A stretch of DNA of 17,228 nucleotides, from contig SIBX01000014.1 of NCBI GenBank assembly GCA_009694925.1, forward strand, positions 1 to 17,228. Direction: 5' to 3'. This DNA comes from Minisyncoccota bacterium. Its GTDB lineage: Bacteria > Patescibacteriota > Minisyncoccia > UBA6257 > 1-14-0-10-40-38. Below are positions 1 to 8,104 of this stretch, in pieces. Each line of letters starts with the position of its first letter. Within the stretch, counting starts at the first letter, position 1. The position numbers were made by a program, and so were the translations under genes. The notes beneath the pieces are model-generated. The model searched no databases. It saw nothing but the letters and a program-made list of their open reading frames with translations, and was not told where the DNA came from.

Positions 1-1
1 T

Positions 2-319
2 GTTACCCTTAAAACCTCTAAGACAAATGTTTCTGGGGCAAATGTTTCTTACAATGAAAGAACTGGCGATGTTTCTTGGGACATACCCAAATTACAGGCC
101 AATAAAGGAATTCTAACGACTCCATATGAGGCTATATTTCAAGTTGAAGCTGCTCCATCCGCTGCTCAAGTTGGCAGATCGATGACTTTAATTGAAACAA
201 CAAAACTTTCGGCGGTTGATGATTTTACTGGAGTTGAAGTTTTTTTGGCCGATCCGGCACTTGAAACATCTAGGCTAGATGATGTAACGGTAAGTTTTAG
301 TGATGGAGTGGTGCAGTAA
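2..319 (+). CDS. C-terminal part of a surface/extracellular repeat-type protein (5' end outside window)
   Basis: An open frame enters from the left edge and ends at TAA 317-319, giving 105 residues with no start in the window. The residues are rich in Thr, Ser, Val and Asp. They alternate in the style of a beta-sandwich, with stretches such as GDVSWDIPKL, TTPYEAIFQVEAAPS and DDFTGVEVF. This resembles the last domain of long secreted DUF11-like or Ig-like surface proteins. I recall similar tails upstream of glycyl-tRNA synthetase in Parcubacteria, but that is recollection only. No membrane anchor or sorting signal follows, so the protein simply ends in VVQ. Its function is unknown. The next gene starts 54 bases downstream. 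Confidence 0.7.
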   Translation, partial: VTLKTSKTNVSGANVSYNERTGDVSWDIPKLQANKGILTTPYEAIFQVEAAPSAAQVGRSMTLIETTKLSAVDDFTGVEVFLADPALETSRLDDVTVSFSDGVVQ

Positions 320-334
320 AATGATTAACTTTGT

Positions 335-363
335 TTGCTTTTTACTTAGTAAAAAACTATTAT
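335..363 (+). promoter_or_regulatory. Putative promoter of the glycyl-tRNA synthetase gene
   Basis: TTGCTT (335-340), a 17-base spacer and TATTAT (358-363, 5 of 6 consensus) lie just before the ATG at 374. The predicted start site, near 370, leaves a leader of only about 4 bases and no room for a ribosome binding site. The -35 is weak (3 of 6) and AT-rich sequence throws up such boxes by chance. Confidence 0.35.
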
Positions 364-373
364 TTTATCAATA

Positions 374-1732
374 ATGAAAGAAAATAAAAATGATTTGATG
401 GAGAAAATAATTTCCCTTTGTAAGAGAAGGGGGTTTGTTTTTCCTGGAAGCGAGATTTATGGAGGCATGGCTAACTCTTGGGATTATGGTCCATTAGGAG
501 TGGAACTAAAAAATAATATCAAAAATCTTTGGTGGAAAAAGTTTGTGAGCGAAAGAGATGACATGGTGGGCTTAGATGCGGCACTAATAATGAATCCAAA
601 AGTTTGGGAAGCGAGTGGACATTTGGCAAATTTCACAGATCCGTTAGTAGAGTGTTCAATTTGTAAAGATCGTTTTAGATTTGATGTCATACAGGCTCAA
701 GAACCTTCTAATTCAGATGGAACTTATAATTGTCCGAATTCTAAAGCTTCCAATATTAAGCTTGGAGAATCTAAGCATCATGGAATTCTTAGTAAGCCGC
801 GTCAATTTAATTTAATGCTTAAGACTTTTATTGGTCCGGCAGAAGAATCGGCAAATGTTGCATATTTCAGGCCAGAAACGGCGCAGGCAATTTTCACGAA
901 TTTTAAAAATGTTTTGCAGACTTCCAGAAAAACTTTACCATTTGGAATTGCTCAAGTGGGAAAAGCTTTCAGAAATGAAATTACTCCAGGAAATTTTATT
1001 TTCAGGACTCGCGAGTTTGAGCAGATGGAGATTGAATATTTTATCCGAGAATCAGATTGGAAAAAATATTTTGAAATGTTGGTTGGGCTTATGAGAGAGT
1101 GGATTTCAGAAGTAGGAATAAATTCTAAAGATGTCGAGGAGATTGAAGTTAAAGATTTGGCTCATTATTCAAAAAGAACCGTGGATTTTGAATATAAATT
1201 CCCTTTCGGACAGAAAGAACTTTATGGCCTTGCTTATAGAGGGGATTTTGATTTAAGCAATCATCAGAAATTTTCTGGCGAAAATTTAGAGTATAAAGAA
1301 GAGGAAACCGAAAAACCTTTTATCCCGCACGTGATAGAGCCATCGCTTGGAGTTGATAGGACTCTTTTGGCGGTTTTATGCAGTGCTTATGATGATTCTG
1401 ATGGAGAAAGATTGGTTTTGAAATTGAAGCCAAAACTGGCGCCATTTAAGGCGGCAGTTTTTCCGCTTTTAAGAAATAAACCAGAATTAGTGGAATTGGC
1501 TAGAAAAGTATATTTGGATTTAAAAAAGAAATTCAATGTTGCTTGGGACGACAGAGGAAATATCGGCAAGAGATATTATTCTCAAGATGAAATTGGAACT
1601 CCATATTGTATAACGGTGGACTTTGATTCTCTGACAGATACTTCGGTGACAGTTCGCGAAAGGGATAGCGCAAAACAGGAAAGAATTAAAATTGGCGAGC
1701 TGGAAAGTTTTATTAGTAAAAGCTTGGAATAA
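374..1732 (+). CDS. glyQS: Glycyl-tRNA synthetase, dimeric (alpha2) class II type
   Basis: This cytoplasmic enzyme charges tRNA-Gly with glycine using ATP. Its 452 residues match the usual length of the single-chain alpha2 GlyRS. The N-terminus (RRGFVFPGSEIYGG, then SWDYGPLGVELKNNI) is the family signature. Class II motif 2 is FRNEITPGNFIFRTREFEQ and motif 3 is EPSLGVDRTLLAVL. A C-terminal anticodon-binding domain follows from about residue 365 (LAPFKAAVFPLL to the end). One oddity is the zinc-binding insertion: C94-x2-C97 is present but the second half reads C120-P-N-S123, where a fourth Cys would be expected. The ATG at 374 has no clear ribosome binding site and sits about 4 bases from a predicted transcription start. 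The M16 peptidase gene starts 5 bases after the stop, which suggests co-transcription. Confidence 0.96.
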   Translation: MKENKNDLMEKIISLCKRRGFVFPGSEIYGGMANSWDYGPLGVELKNNIKNLWWKKFVSERDDMVGLDAALIMNPKVWEASGHLANFTDPLVECSICKDRFRFDVIQAQEPSNSDGTYNCPNSKASNIKLGESKHHGILSKPRQFNLMLKTFIGPAEESANVAYFRPETAQAIFTNFKNVLQTSRKTLPFGIAQVGKAFRNEITPGNFIFRTREFEQMEIEYFIRESDWKKYFEMLVGLMREWISEVGINSKDVEEIEVKDLAHYSKRTVDFEYKFPFGQKELYGLAYRGDFDLSNHQKFSGENLEYKEEETEKPFIPHVIEPSLGVDRTLLAVLCSAYDDSDGERLVLKLKPKLAPFKAAVFPLLRNKPELVELARKVYLDLKKKFNVAWDDRGNIGKRYYSQDEIGTPYCITVDFDSLTDTSVTVRERDSAKQERIKIGELESFISKSLE

Positions 1733-1737
1733 TTATT

Positions 1738-3012
1738 ATGAAGAAAAATTTTACAAGAATAGTTTTAGAAAATGGAATGCGAGTTATTTTAACTCCAAAC
1801 AAGCAGAGTTTGGCTACTACTGTATTGGTCTTGGTTGAAGCTGGGTCAAAATATGAAACAAAAAATATCAGCGGACTCTCGCATTTTTTGGAGCATATGT
1901 GCTTTAAGGGAACTACTAAGAGGCCGACGGCGATGGATATTTCGGGAGAACTTGATGGAATGGGGGCGGAGTATAATGCTTTTACTTCGCACGAATGGAC
2001 TGGATATTACGCCAAGGTTCAGCCACATAAGGCAAAGCAAGCGCTAGATTTGATTGCCGATATGTATTTAAATCCGGTTTTTGATGAGAAGGAAATCGAA
2101 AAAGAAAAAGGAGTAATTATTGAGGAATTGAATATGTACGAAGACACGCCAATGAGGAAAGTGGGTGATTTGTTTACTCAGCTTCTATATGGCGATCAGC
2201 CGGCTGGATGGGACATTGGAGGCAATAAGGAGATCATTAGAATTTTAAATAAAGAGAATTTTGTTAAATATAGAAATCTTCACTATGTCGGTCAATCAAC
2301 CACAGTTGTTGTTGCTGGTAATTTTAAAGAAAAAGAATTTTTGGGTTTGATTAAGAAGAATTTTAAATCTTTGAAAAAAGGAGAAAAGGGCGGGAAATTG
2401 AAAGTTGTTGAGAGTCAAAAAAATCCGGAGATTAAAATTCAGTTTAAAGAATCGGATCAAAGCCATTTAATTGTTGGAGTTCGCGCATTTGATATGTATG
2501 ACAAGCGAAAATACGCGTTAGACGTTTTGTCTGATATTTTAGGCGGGGGAATGAGTTCTATATTATTTCAAAAGATAAGGGATAAAATGGGGGCGGCTTA
2601 TTATGTCAGGAGTTCTATTGATCTTTTTACAGATCACGGCTTTCTTTCGGTGGCCGCTGGGGTGGAAAATTCCAAGCTGGAGCTGGTTGTGTCTGCAATC
2701 TTGGAGGAATTTATAAAGTTAAAATCTAAACTGGTTTCAGAAAAAGATTTAAAGAGATCTAAAGATCATTTAACAGGAAGATTTTTGCTTGGCCTTGAGG
2801 GATCTGATTCCCTGGCTAATTACTATGGTGGACAGGAAGTTTCTAGAGAAAAAATATTAACTCCAGAAGAGATAATTGCAAAAATTAAAAAAGTTAAAGC
2901 TTCAGAAATTTTAGAAGTAGCTAAGTTTATATTTCAAAACGAAAAACTCAATTTATCTTTAATCGGACCAGTAAAAGATGGAACTTCTTTAAAGAATATA
3001 TTAAAAATATAG
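1738..3012 (+). CDS. M16 family zinc metallopeptidase (mitochondrial processing peptidase/PqqL-like)
   Basis: This is a predicted zinc endopeptidase of the M16B (pitrilysin-like) family, 424 residues. That is the typical length for a small bacterial M16 protein with two homologous halves. The inverted zinc motif HxxEH is intact as H49-F-L-E52-H53. The expected third ligand is E129, in GVIIEELNMYEDTP about 76 residues later. The second half carries the family pattern GGGMSSILFQKIRDKMGAAY, followed by Y and R residues that usually hold substrate. No signal peptide or membrane segment is visible, so it probably acts in the cytoplasm unless exported by an unknown route. It lies 5 bases after glyQS, likely in the same transcript. 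The substrate is unknown; oligopeptide or leader-peptide cleavage is possible for the family. Confidence 0.93.
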   Translation: MKKNFTRIVLENGMRVILTPNKQSLATTVLVLVEAGSKYETKNISGLSHFLEHMCFKGTTKRPTAMDISGELDGMGAEYNAFTSHEWTGYYAKVQPHKAKQALDLIADMYLNPVFDEKEIEKEKGVIIEELNMYEDTPMRKVGDLFTQLLYGDQPAGWDIGGNKEIIRILNKENFVKYRNLHYVGQSTTVVVAGNFKEKEFLGLIKKNFKSLKKGEKGGKLKVVESQKNPEIKIQFKESDQSHLIVGVRAFDMYDKRKYALDVLSDILGGGMSSILFQKIRDKMGAAYYVRSSIDLFTDHGFLSVAAGVENSKLELVVSAILEEFIKLKSKLVSEKDLKRSKDHLTGRFLLGLEGSDSLANYYGGQEVSREKILTPEEIIAKIKKVKASEILEVAKFIFQNEKLNLSLIGPVKDGTSLKNILKI

Positions 3013-3057
3013 TTTCTTTGTTTGTGTGATTCTCGTGATTTTTTCTTGATTTAGTTG

Positions 3058-3066
3058 TGTTATAAT
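3058..3066 (+). promoter_or_regulatory. Extended -10 promoter of the secreted peptidoglycan-binding protein gene
   Basis: TGT followed by a perfect TATAAT (3061-3066) forms an extended -10 element with no good -35 at normal spacing. The predicted start site near 3073 gives a leader of about 42 bases. That leader contains a small GGCA/TGCC hairpin (3075-3085) and a modest AGGG ribosome binding site (3102-3105), 9 bases before the ATG. Confidence 0.5.
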
Positions 3067-3114
3067 TTAATTAAGGCATTTTGCCATTTATTATATTAAT
3101 TAGGGAATAAATCT

Positions 3115-5475
3115 ATGAGTTTATTAAAAAAAATTGAATTTTTATTTTTAGGATTGTTTTTGCTGGCCTCTTTCTCTTTAAAGACTCAGGCTCAAGTTTC
3201 TCAATACGGATTAATTAAGGGTAATGTTTTAGATGAAAAGGGGAGGATGATTAAAAAGTTGACTGAAAATTATTCAGCAAAAGTTTTTGCTTTTAATGAA
3301 GCTGGTATATATGAGGGTAGCTTGGAAGATGATGGTAGTTACTTAATAAAAAATATTCCTAACGGAGAATGGTTTATTGGAATGGATTTAAAGGAAAACT
3401 CGGGATATTTAAAATCTAAGATTGGAAATTATGTAAGGATAAGTTTGGGCTCAGAAATTAGTCAAGATATTTTTTTAAAAACTGCCGATGGGATAATTTC
3501 GGGTAAAGTTACGGATTCTTCCGGAAATAGTCCTGAAATGGCGATAGATTTAATAGATGCAAATACAGGAGATGTTTATTCAAAAGTTTCTGATAAGGGT
3601 GGTTTTTTTAGATTTTTTACTAATTCTGGAAATAAAATATTGAATGTTTTTAGTAATCCTTCTTTTAATAATTCTTCTACAAATAGCAGTCTTAATCTTA
3701 AAAAAAGTCAGTTGTTAGATATCGGCCTTATTTTACCAGTTAATTCAGATGAAAAAACTATTTCTGGGCTTGTAACTCCAGAAGGAGTGGCAACTATTTA
3801 TGCGTATTCGGAGAGCGGACTTAGAATTACTCCTAAAAAAACAAGTAAGAGTGGTAATTATTCTATTTCTTTAAAAAAAGGAATTTGGCACATTAAAGCA
3901 GTGAGAAATAGCGAATTAGTTTCTTTGGAAAGTGATGATATTGTTATCAGCGTTTCTAGTTCTGATATTTCTCAAGATTTGGTGTTAAAAAATTCATTTC
4001 AAGGTCTAAAAGAAAAATCAATTAATTTTTATTCTTCTAATTCTGTTAGTTTGGCGCTTGATGATGGAATGTCTATATTTATTCCAGAGAGAAGTCTGCC
4101 AGAAGGGACTTATAATTTAAAGATTTCTTCGTCTAGAGTTGTGTCTTTCTTTGGTTTTGATTCGGGAAGTAATATATATAATGTTGAAATTTTAAGTGAA
4201 AGAATCGGCAAAAAGATTTCTTCTTTACCCAAAGGGGCTGTTCTTAAAATTCCTCTTACTCCTATTAAAAATAAATTGTCTTCTAGTAATTTAGAATTAT
4301 TTTATTGGAATCCTAATATTTTAGTTTGGCAAAGCGCTAAAGATTCTTTGTCTGTTAAAAAAGGAGAGTCTTTGATTTCTTTAACTAACTATTTGGCCGG
4401 CTTTTGTGTTGGTTGCCAGCAGTCTGGAGGTGGCGGTGGCGGAGCTGGTGGCGGAGCTGGTGGCGGAGTGGAGTCTGGGAGTTCAGGTAGCAGTGCTTCG
4501 GGTGGTGCGGTTACGGTAACTCAGGTTGGAAATAGACCCGTGGTGTATCTTGATATAGCGCGTTCCTTAAATGGAAGCGATGGATCTCCTCAAGTTTCCA
4601 TAACCTTAGTAGATCGATTAAACAGAATAGGTGTTTCTACATTTGATTCTAATCTTAATCAATTTATTATATTAAAGGCTCCTGTTTATACTGTTGAAAG
4701 ATGTTCTAGCCCAGTGCATTCATCGGCGTGTATATTTAAAACTTTTATAAGTTCTACACCACTATCTTCTGTGGTAAATTATTTAGATAAAGAAAATCTT
4801 TCAAATTCTAGTTCTTATTATTATTGGTTTTCCTCTGCTGATGCTGGAGGATCTTCGAGTACAACTACTTCTCCTATCGCTATAACAACTCCAGAGGCGC
4901 TACTTTCAATAGTTAGTTCTAATGTAAATCTCATTAATAATGCTGTATTTCTAGATTTTACTACTTCTAAGCCATCAAGATCTGTGATTACTTATGAAGA
5001 TCGGGTGGTGGCAACAGATTCTAATTTTAAAACCGTAACATCTTATAATTTAAGTGACATCTTAAAAGGTTCAAATCTAAAAGAGAGTCAATTATATTCT
5101 GTTGAAATTAAAATAACCGGAGAGGATGGAAATGAATCTGTAAAACAATTGGTAGGGTTTAGATGGCCAAAATTATTAAATAATAATTCTTCATCTGTTT
5201 TAAATGAGGTTAGCGATCAGGTTTCTAATCCTGTAGTAAAAAGTAGTTTCCAATTTATTTCTATATTAAAACTAACCGACACAGGAGAAGCAGTTTCTAA
5301 GTTGCAAGAAGTCTTGGTTGGTGCAGGATACTTATCGGCTACTTCGTCTAGGGGATATTTTGGCAAGAAGACAGAGGATGCATTAAAGGCATTTCAGGTG
5401 GCCAAGGGTTTGTCTCCGGTTGGGAGGGCTGGTCCTTTAACAAGAGCAATGCTTAATGCTTTGTTGAATAAATAA
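3115..5475 (+). CDS. Secreted multidomain protein with carboxypeptidase-regulatory-like repeats and a C-terminal peptidoglycan-binding domain
   Basis: This 786-residue exported protein probably attaches to the cell wall. A Sec signal peptide covers about residues 1-27 (KK start, hydrophobic LFLGLFLLASF, then a small-residue site near TQAQ). Three beta-sandwich modules like carboxypeptidase regulatory domains follow at about 33-95, 127-175 and 215-285, with motifs such as GNVLDEKG, SGKVTDSSGN and SGLVTPEG. A glycine linker at about 439-470 contains a 12-base tandem repeat (4441-4464) and comes just after a Cys-Val-Gly-Cys pair. It is followed by a Ser/Thr-rich FN3-like region. The final 70 residues are a PG_binding_1 domain (LQEVLVGAGYL, GYFGKKTEDALKAFQ, GRAGPLTRAMLNAL). 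It has its own promoter. The AI-2E-type protein starts 6 bases after the stop. The ligand of the repeat modules is unknown; adhesion or envelope scaffolding is inferred. Confidence 0.85.
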   Translation: MSLLKKIEFLFLGLFLLASFSLKTQAQVSQYGLIKGNVLDEKGRMIKKLTENYSAKVFAFNEAGIYEGSLEDDGSYLIKNIPNGEWFIGMDLKENSGYLKSKIGNYVRISLGSEISQDIFLKTADGIISGKVTDSSGNSPEMAIDLIDANTGDVYSKVSDKGGFFRFFTNSGNKILNVFSNPSFNNSSTNSSLNLKKSQLLDIGLILPVNSDEKTISGLVTPEGVATIYAYSESGLRITPKKTSKSGNYSISLKKGIWHIKAVRNSELVSLESDDIVISVSSSDISQDLVLKNSFQGLKEKSINFYSSNSVSLALDDGMSIFIPERSLPEGTYNLKISSSRVVSFFGFDSGSNIYNVEILSERIGKKISSLPKGAVLKIPLTPIKNKLSSSNLELFYWNPNILVWQSAKDSLSVKKGESLISLTNYLAGFCVGCQQSGGGGGGAGGGAGGGVESGSSGSSASGGAVTVTQVGNRPVVYLDIARSLNGSDGSPQVSITLVDRLNRIGVSTFDSNLNQFIILKAPVYTVERCSSPVHSSACIFKTFISSTPLSSVVNYLDKENLSNSSSYYYWFSSADAGGSSSTTTSPIAITTPEALLSIVSSNVNLINNAVFLDFTTSKPSRSVITYEDRVVATDSNFKTVTSYNLSDILKGSNLKESQLYSVEIKITGEDGNESVKQLVGFRWPKLLNNNSSSVLNEVSDQVSNPVVKSSFQFISILKLTDTGEAVSKLQEVLVGAGYLSATSSRGYFGKKTEDALKAFQVAKGLSPVGRAGPLTRAMLNALLNK
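4441..4464 (+). repeat. Two 12-base tandem repeat units inside the glycine linker
   Basis: The unit ggagctggtggc occurs twice in a row and is flanked by partial copies. It encodes Gly-Ala-Gly-Gly within a run of mostly Gly. It lies in a G-rich tract of an otherwise AT-rich gene and is the sort of site where the linker length could vary by slippage. Confidence 0.8.
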
Positions 5476-5481
5476 ATTTAA

Positions 5482-6492
5482 ATGGAACATAAATTAAATA
5501 TAAGTTGGGAATTTTTATGGAAGATTTTTTTTATGGTTGTTTTGTCTTGGATACTTTATTTAGCTAAGGATGTTGTGGTGGCTTTAGTTTTGGCAGTTGT
5601 AATTTCCACTGCTTTTGATCCGATAGTTTCATTTTTAGAGAAAAAAAGAATACCCAGGATACTAGGAGCTTTAACTTTATATTTTGTGACTTTTTTCTGC
5701 ATAGGACTTTTTATTTATATACTAGCTCCAATTGCGCTTCAGGAATTAACAAGTTTATTGTCTAATGCTAATAAATTTTTAAGTCCGCTTACTGGAATCA
5801 ACGAGGTTCAGGGAGCCGTTTTAAATTTAAGCGAAACATTCAGCAAGCTAGCAGATCTTCTTTTCTCTGGAAATGTTTCTCTTATTGATATAGCAACCAG
5901 ATTTGTTGGAGGAGTGTTTTCTGTTTTTGCAATTTTTGGATTGTCTTTCTATCTTACTCTTGATAGGGGTGGAGTTCAGAATTTTTTATTGGCAATATTG
6001 CCATCTTCTCATGAGGATAAAATTTCATTAGTATATGGAAAAATTGAAAAGAAAATTGGCAGATGGCTTGCCGGTCAGATGTTTTTGAGTTTGCTTGTTG
6101 CCTTGGCCATCTTTATAGGACTTTCTATTTTAGGAGTTAAATATGCTTTAATTTTGGGAATATTGGGCGGAATTTTAGAACTTATTCCTTATGTTGGTCC
6201 TGTTTTAACTGGAGTTTTTGCATTTGCGGTTGGGCTTGAGACTTCTGTTAATTTAGCTATATATGTTTTATTGCTTTTCCTAGTAATACAGCAATTAGAA
6301 AATCAGGTATTTATCCCACTGGTTAATAAGCGCACAACTTCTCTAAATCCTGCCGTTGTTTTAACTTCGCTCCTTATAGGAGGTAGTGTTTTTGGAATTA
6401 TTGGCATTATTCTTTCTGTACCGATTGCCGTACTTTTTCAAGAACTCATAAGCAATCTATTGGGATCTAAAAATAAGATCTCCAATATCTAA
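5482..6492 (+). CDS. AI-2E family transporter (TqsA/YdiK/PerM-like integral membrane protein)
   Basis: This polytopic inner-membrane protein has 336 residues, the standard length for the AI-2E transporter family. About eight hydrophobic segments are visible: two near the N-terminus (ILYLAKDVVVALVLAVVIS and an FVTFFCIGLFIYIL stretch), one near 145-160, and a cluster from about 200 to 325. The family signature is present near the C-terminus (LNPAVVLTSLLIGG, then GIIGIILSVPIAVLFQE), as is the middle motif LILGILGGILELIPYVGPVL. Members have been linked to autoinducer-2 export or Na+/H+ and solute transport, but the substrate here cannot be told from sequence. The start is 6 bases after the preceding stop with no clear ribosome binding site, so it is probably co-transcribed or coupled to that gene. 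Confidence 0.92.
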   Translation: MEHKLNISWEFLWKIFFMVVLSWILYLAKDVVVALVLAVVISTAFDPIVSFLEKKRIPRILGALTLYFVTFFCIGLFIYILAPIALQELTSLLSNANKFLSPLTGINEVQGAVLNLSETFSKLADLLFSGNVSLIDIATRFVGGVFSVFAIFGLSFYLTLDRGGVQNFLLAILPSSHEDKISLVYGKIEKKIGRWLAGQMFLSLLVALAIFIGLSILGVKYALILGILGGILELIPYVGPVLTGVFAFAVGLETSVNLAIYVLLLFLVIQQLENQVFIPLVNKRTTSLNPAVVLTSLLIGGSVFGIIGIILSVPIAVLFQELISNLLGSKNKISNI

Positions 6493-6496
6493 TTCT

Positions 6497-6517
6497 ATTA
6501 AAAAGCTATTTTTTAAT
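6497..6517 (+). terminator. Weak AT-only hairpin after the AI-2E gene
   Basis: An 8-base perfect inverted repeat (attaaaaa / tttttaat, loop gctat) begins 4 bases after the stop codon region. The stem has no G-C pairs, so any terminator function is doubtful. Confidence 0.25.
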
Positions 6518-6572
6518 ATTTATTAAATAGGCGTGATTTTATTTTAGTTTTTGTGTAGACTTTAAAAATCAG

Positions 6573-8057
6573 ATGAAAGCATTTTTTATATCAACTTCAA
6601 TACCGTATGTTAATGCAGAGCCGCACATCGGCTTTTTATTGGAGGCTTTGGAGGCAGATGTTATTTCTCGTTTTAGAAGGAGTTTGGGAAGTGAAGTCTA
6701 TTTTTTGACCGGAACGGACGATAATGCCCTAAAGAACGTCCAATCGGCAGAAAAATCTGGTATGAAAACTCAGGAATTTGTAGATTTAAATGCAAAAAAA
6801 TTCATAGAGTTGATGGAGAAATTTGATATTTCTAATAATGATTTTATAAGAACATCAAAAGATGAAAGGCATAAGTTGGGTGCCCAAAAATTATGGAATG
6901 CATGCTCGGCTGATATATATAAGAAAAAATATGAAGGGTTGTATTGTGTTGGATGCGAATCTTTTAAAACACAGAAAGAACTAAAAGATGATTTTTGCGA
7001 ACTCCATCCAGGAAAGCCATTACAAAAAGTAAGCGAAGAAAATTATTTTTTTAAGCTTTCTAATTACCAAGAAAAACTTTTAAGTCTTATAGAATCTGGA
7101 AAACTAAGAATCATACCAGATGAGAAAAAAAATGAAATAACCCAGTTTATAAAAATGGGCTTGGAAGATTTTAGTATTTCCAGATCATCTATCAGAGCTA
7201 AAAATTGGGGAATAAAAGTCCCTGGAAGCGAAGATCAGATTATGTATGTTTGGTTCGATGCTCTGTCTAATTATATTAACGCCTTAGGGTATGCTAGTGA
7301 TGATCTAAATTTCGAAAGGTTTTGGAAAAATGGATATAAGATTCATATAGTCGGCAAAGATATAAATAGATTTCATAGCGTTTATTGGCCGGCGATGCTT
7401 TTGTCGGCTGGAATAGAATTGCCAGACACTGTTTTTGTGCATGGATTTATTAATGACGAAAATGGACAAAAAATGTCTAAGACCTTAGGAAATTATGTAA
7501 ATCCATTTGATTTATTAAATAAATACGGGAAAGATCCTATTAGATATTTTTTTTTAAAAGAAGGTGCCCATTATTCAGATAGTAATTTTTCTATAAAGCT
7601 TTTTGAAGAAAAGTATAATTCTGATTTAGCTAATGGTTTGGGAAATTTTGCTGCCAGGGTTTCGACTCTGATAGAAAAAAATGGACAAATTGCTTTTGAT
7701 AAATTTAATCAAAAGAATCTAGACATTGAATTACATGCTTTTCTTGATAAGACGATTTTGGAAATGGCAGATTATTTACTTAACTTTAAAATAGCCGAAG
7801 CCATTAATTCTCTTTGGGGATTGATATCGTATGGCGATGCTTATGTTAATAATAATAAGCCCTGGAGTAAGGATCTTACTCAAGAAAGAAGAGAGTTTTT
7901 ACTTGGTAACTTAGGATTTATGCTCTATGAGATATCTCGCGCATTGGATGTATTTATTCCAGAGACAGCTTCTAAGATTAGAGATTCTTTAAAATTTGAT
8001 GGTAAAAATATATTTTCAAAAAAGATAGAAAACTTATTTCCTAAAATTAATAGTTAG
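6573..8057 (+). CDS. metG: Methionyl-tRNA synthetase, short form without C-terminal tRNA-binding domain
   Basis: This class I synthetase charges initiator and elongator tRNA-Met. The HIGH-box equivalent is PH18-I-G-F and the KMSKS equivalent is K300-M-S-K-T304. The connective peptide has a single zinc knuckle of the Thermus type: C125-x2-C128 then C142-x2-H145. Other conserved stretches are STSIPYVNAEPHIGF, FLTGTDDNALKN, WFDALSNYINALGY and the KMSKT loop before LGNYVNPFDLL. At 494 residues it has the catalytic core and the alpha-helical anticodon domain but stops before the Trbp111-like domain found in longer bacterial enzymes. The chosen ATG at 6573 aligns with the expected N-terminus. Upstream is an 80-base gap with no strong Shine-Dalgarno site. 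Confidence 0.96.
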   Translation: MKAFFISTSIPYVNAEPHIGFLLEALEADVISRFRRSLGSEVYFLTGTDDNALKNVQSAEKSGMKTQEFVDLNAKKFIELMEKFDISNNDFIRTSKDERHKLGAQKLWNACSADIYKKKYEGLYCVGCESFKTQKELKDDFCELHPGKPLQKVSEENYFFKLSNYQEKLLSLIESGKLRIIPDEKKNEITQFIKMGLEDFSISRSSIRAKNWGIKVPGSEDQIMYVWFDALSNYINALGYASDDLNFERFWKNGYKIHIVGKDINRFHSVYWPAMLLSAGIELPDTVFVHGFINDENGQKMSKTLGNYVNPFDLLNKYGKDPIRYFFLKEGAHYSDSNFSIKLFEEKYNSDLANGLGNFAARVSTLIEKNGQIAFDKFNQKNLDIELHAFLDKTILEMADYLLNFKIAEAINSLWGLISYGDAYVNNNKPWSKDLTQERREFLLGNLGFMLYEISRALDVFIPETASKIRDSLKFDGKNIFSKKIENLFPKINS

Positions 8058-8104
8058 CCACTAGCCAATAGGGTTTAGGGTATATAAGAAATAGATAAAT
8101 AAAA

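Noticed and set aside
339..355. Palindrome tttttac-tta-gtaaaaa upstream of glyQS
   Set aside because: Almost entirely A/T, with only one G-C pair and no T-run after it. It is a poor terminator and common by chance at this composition.
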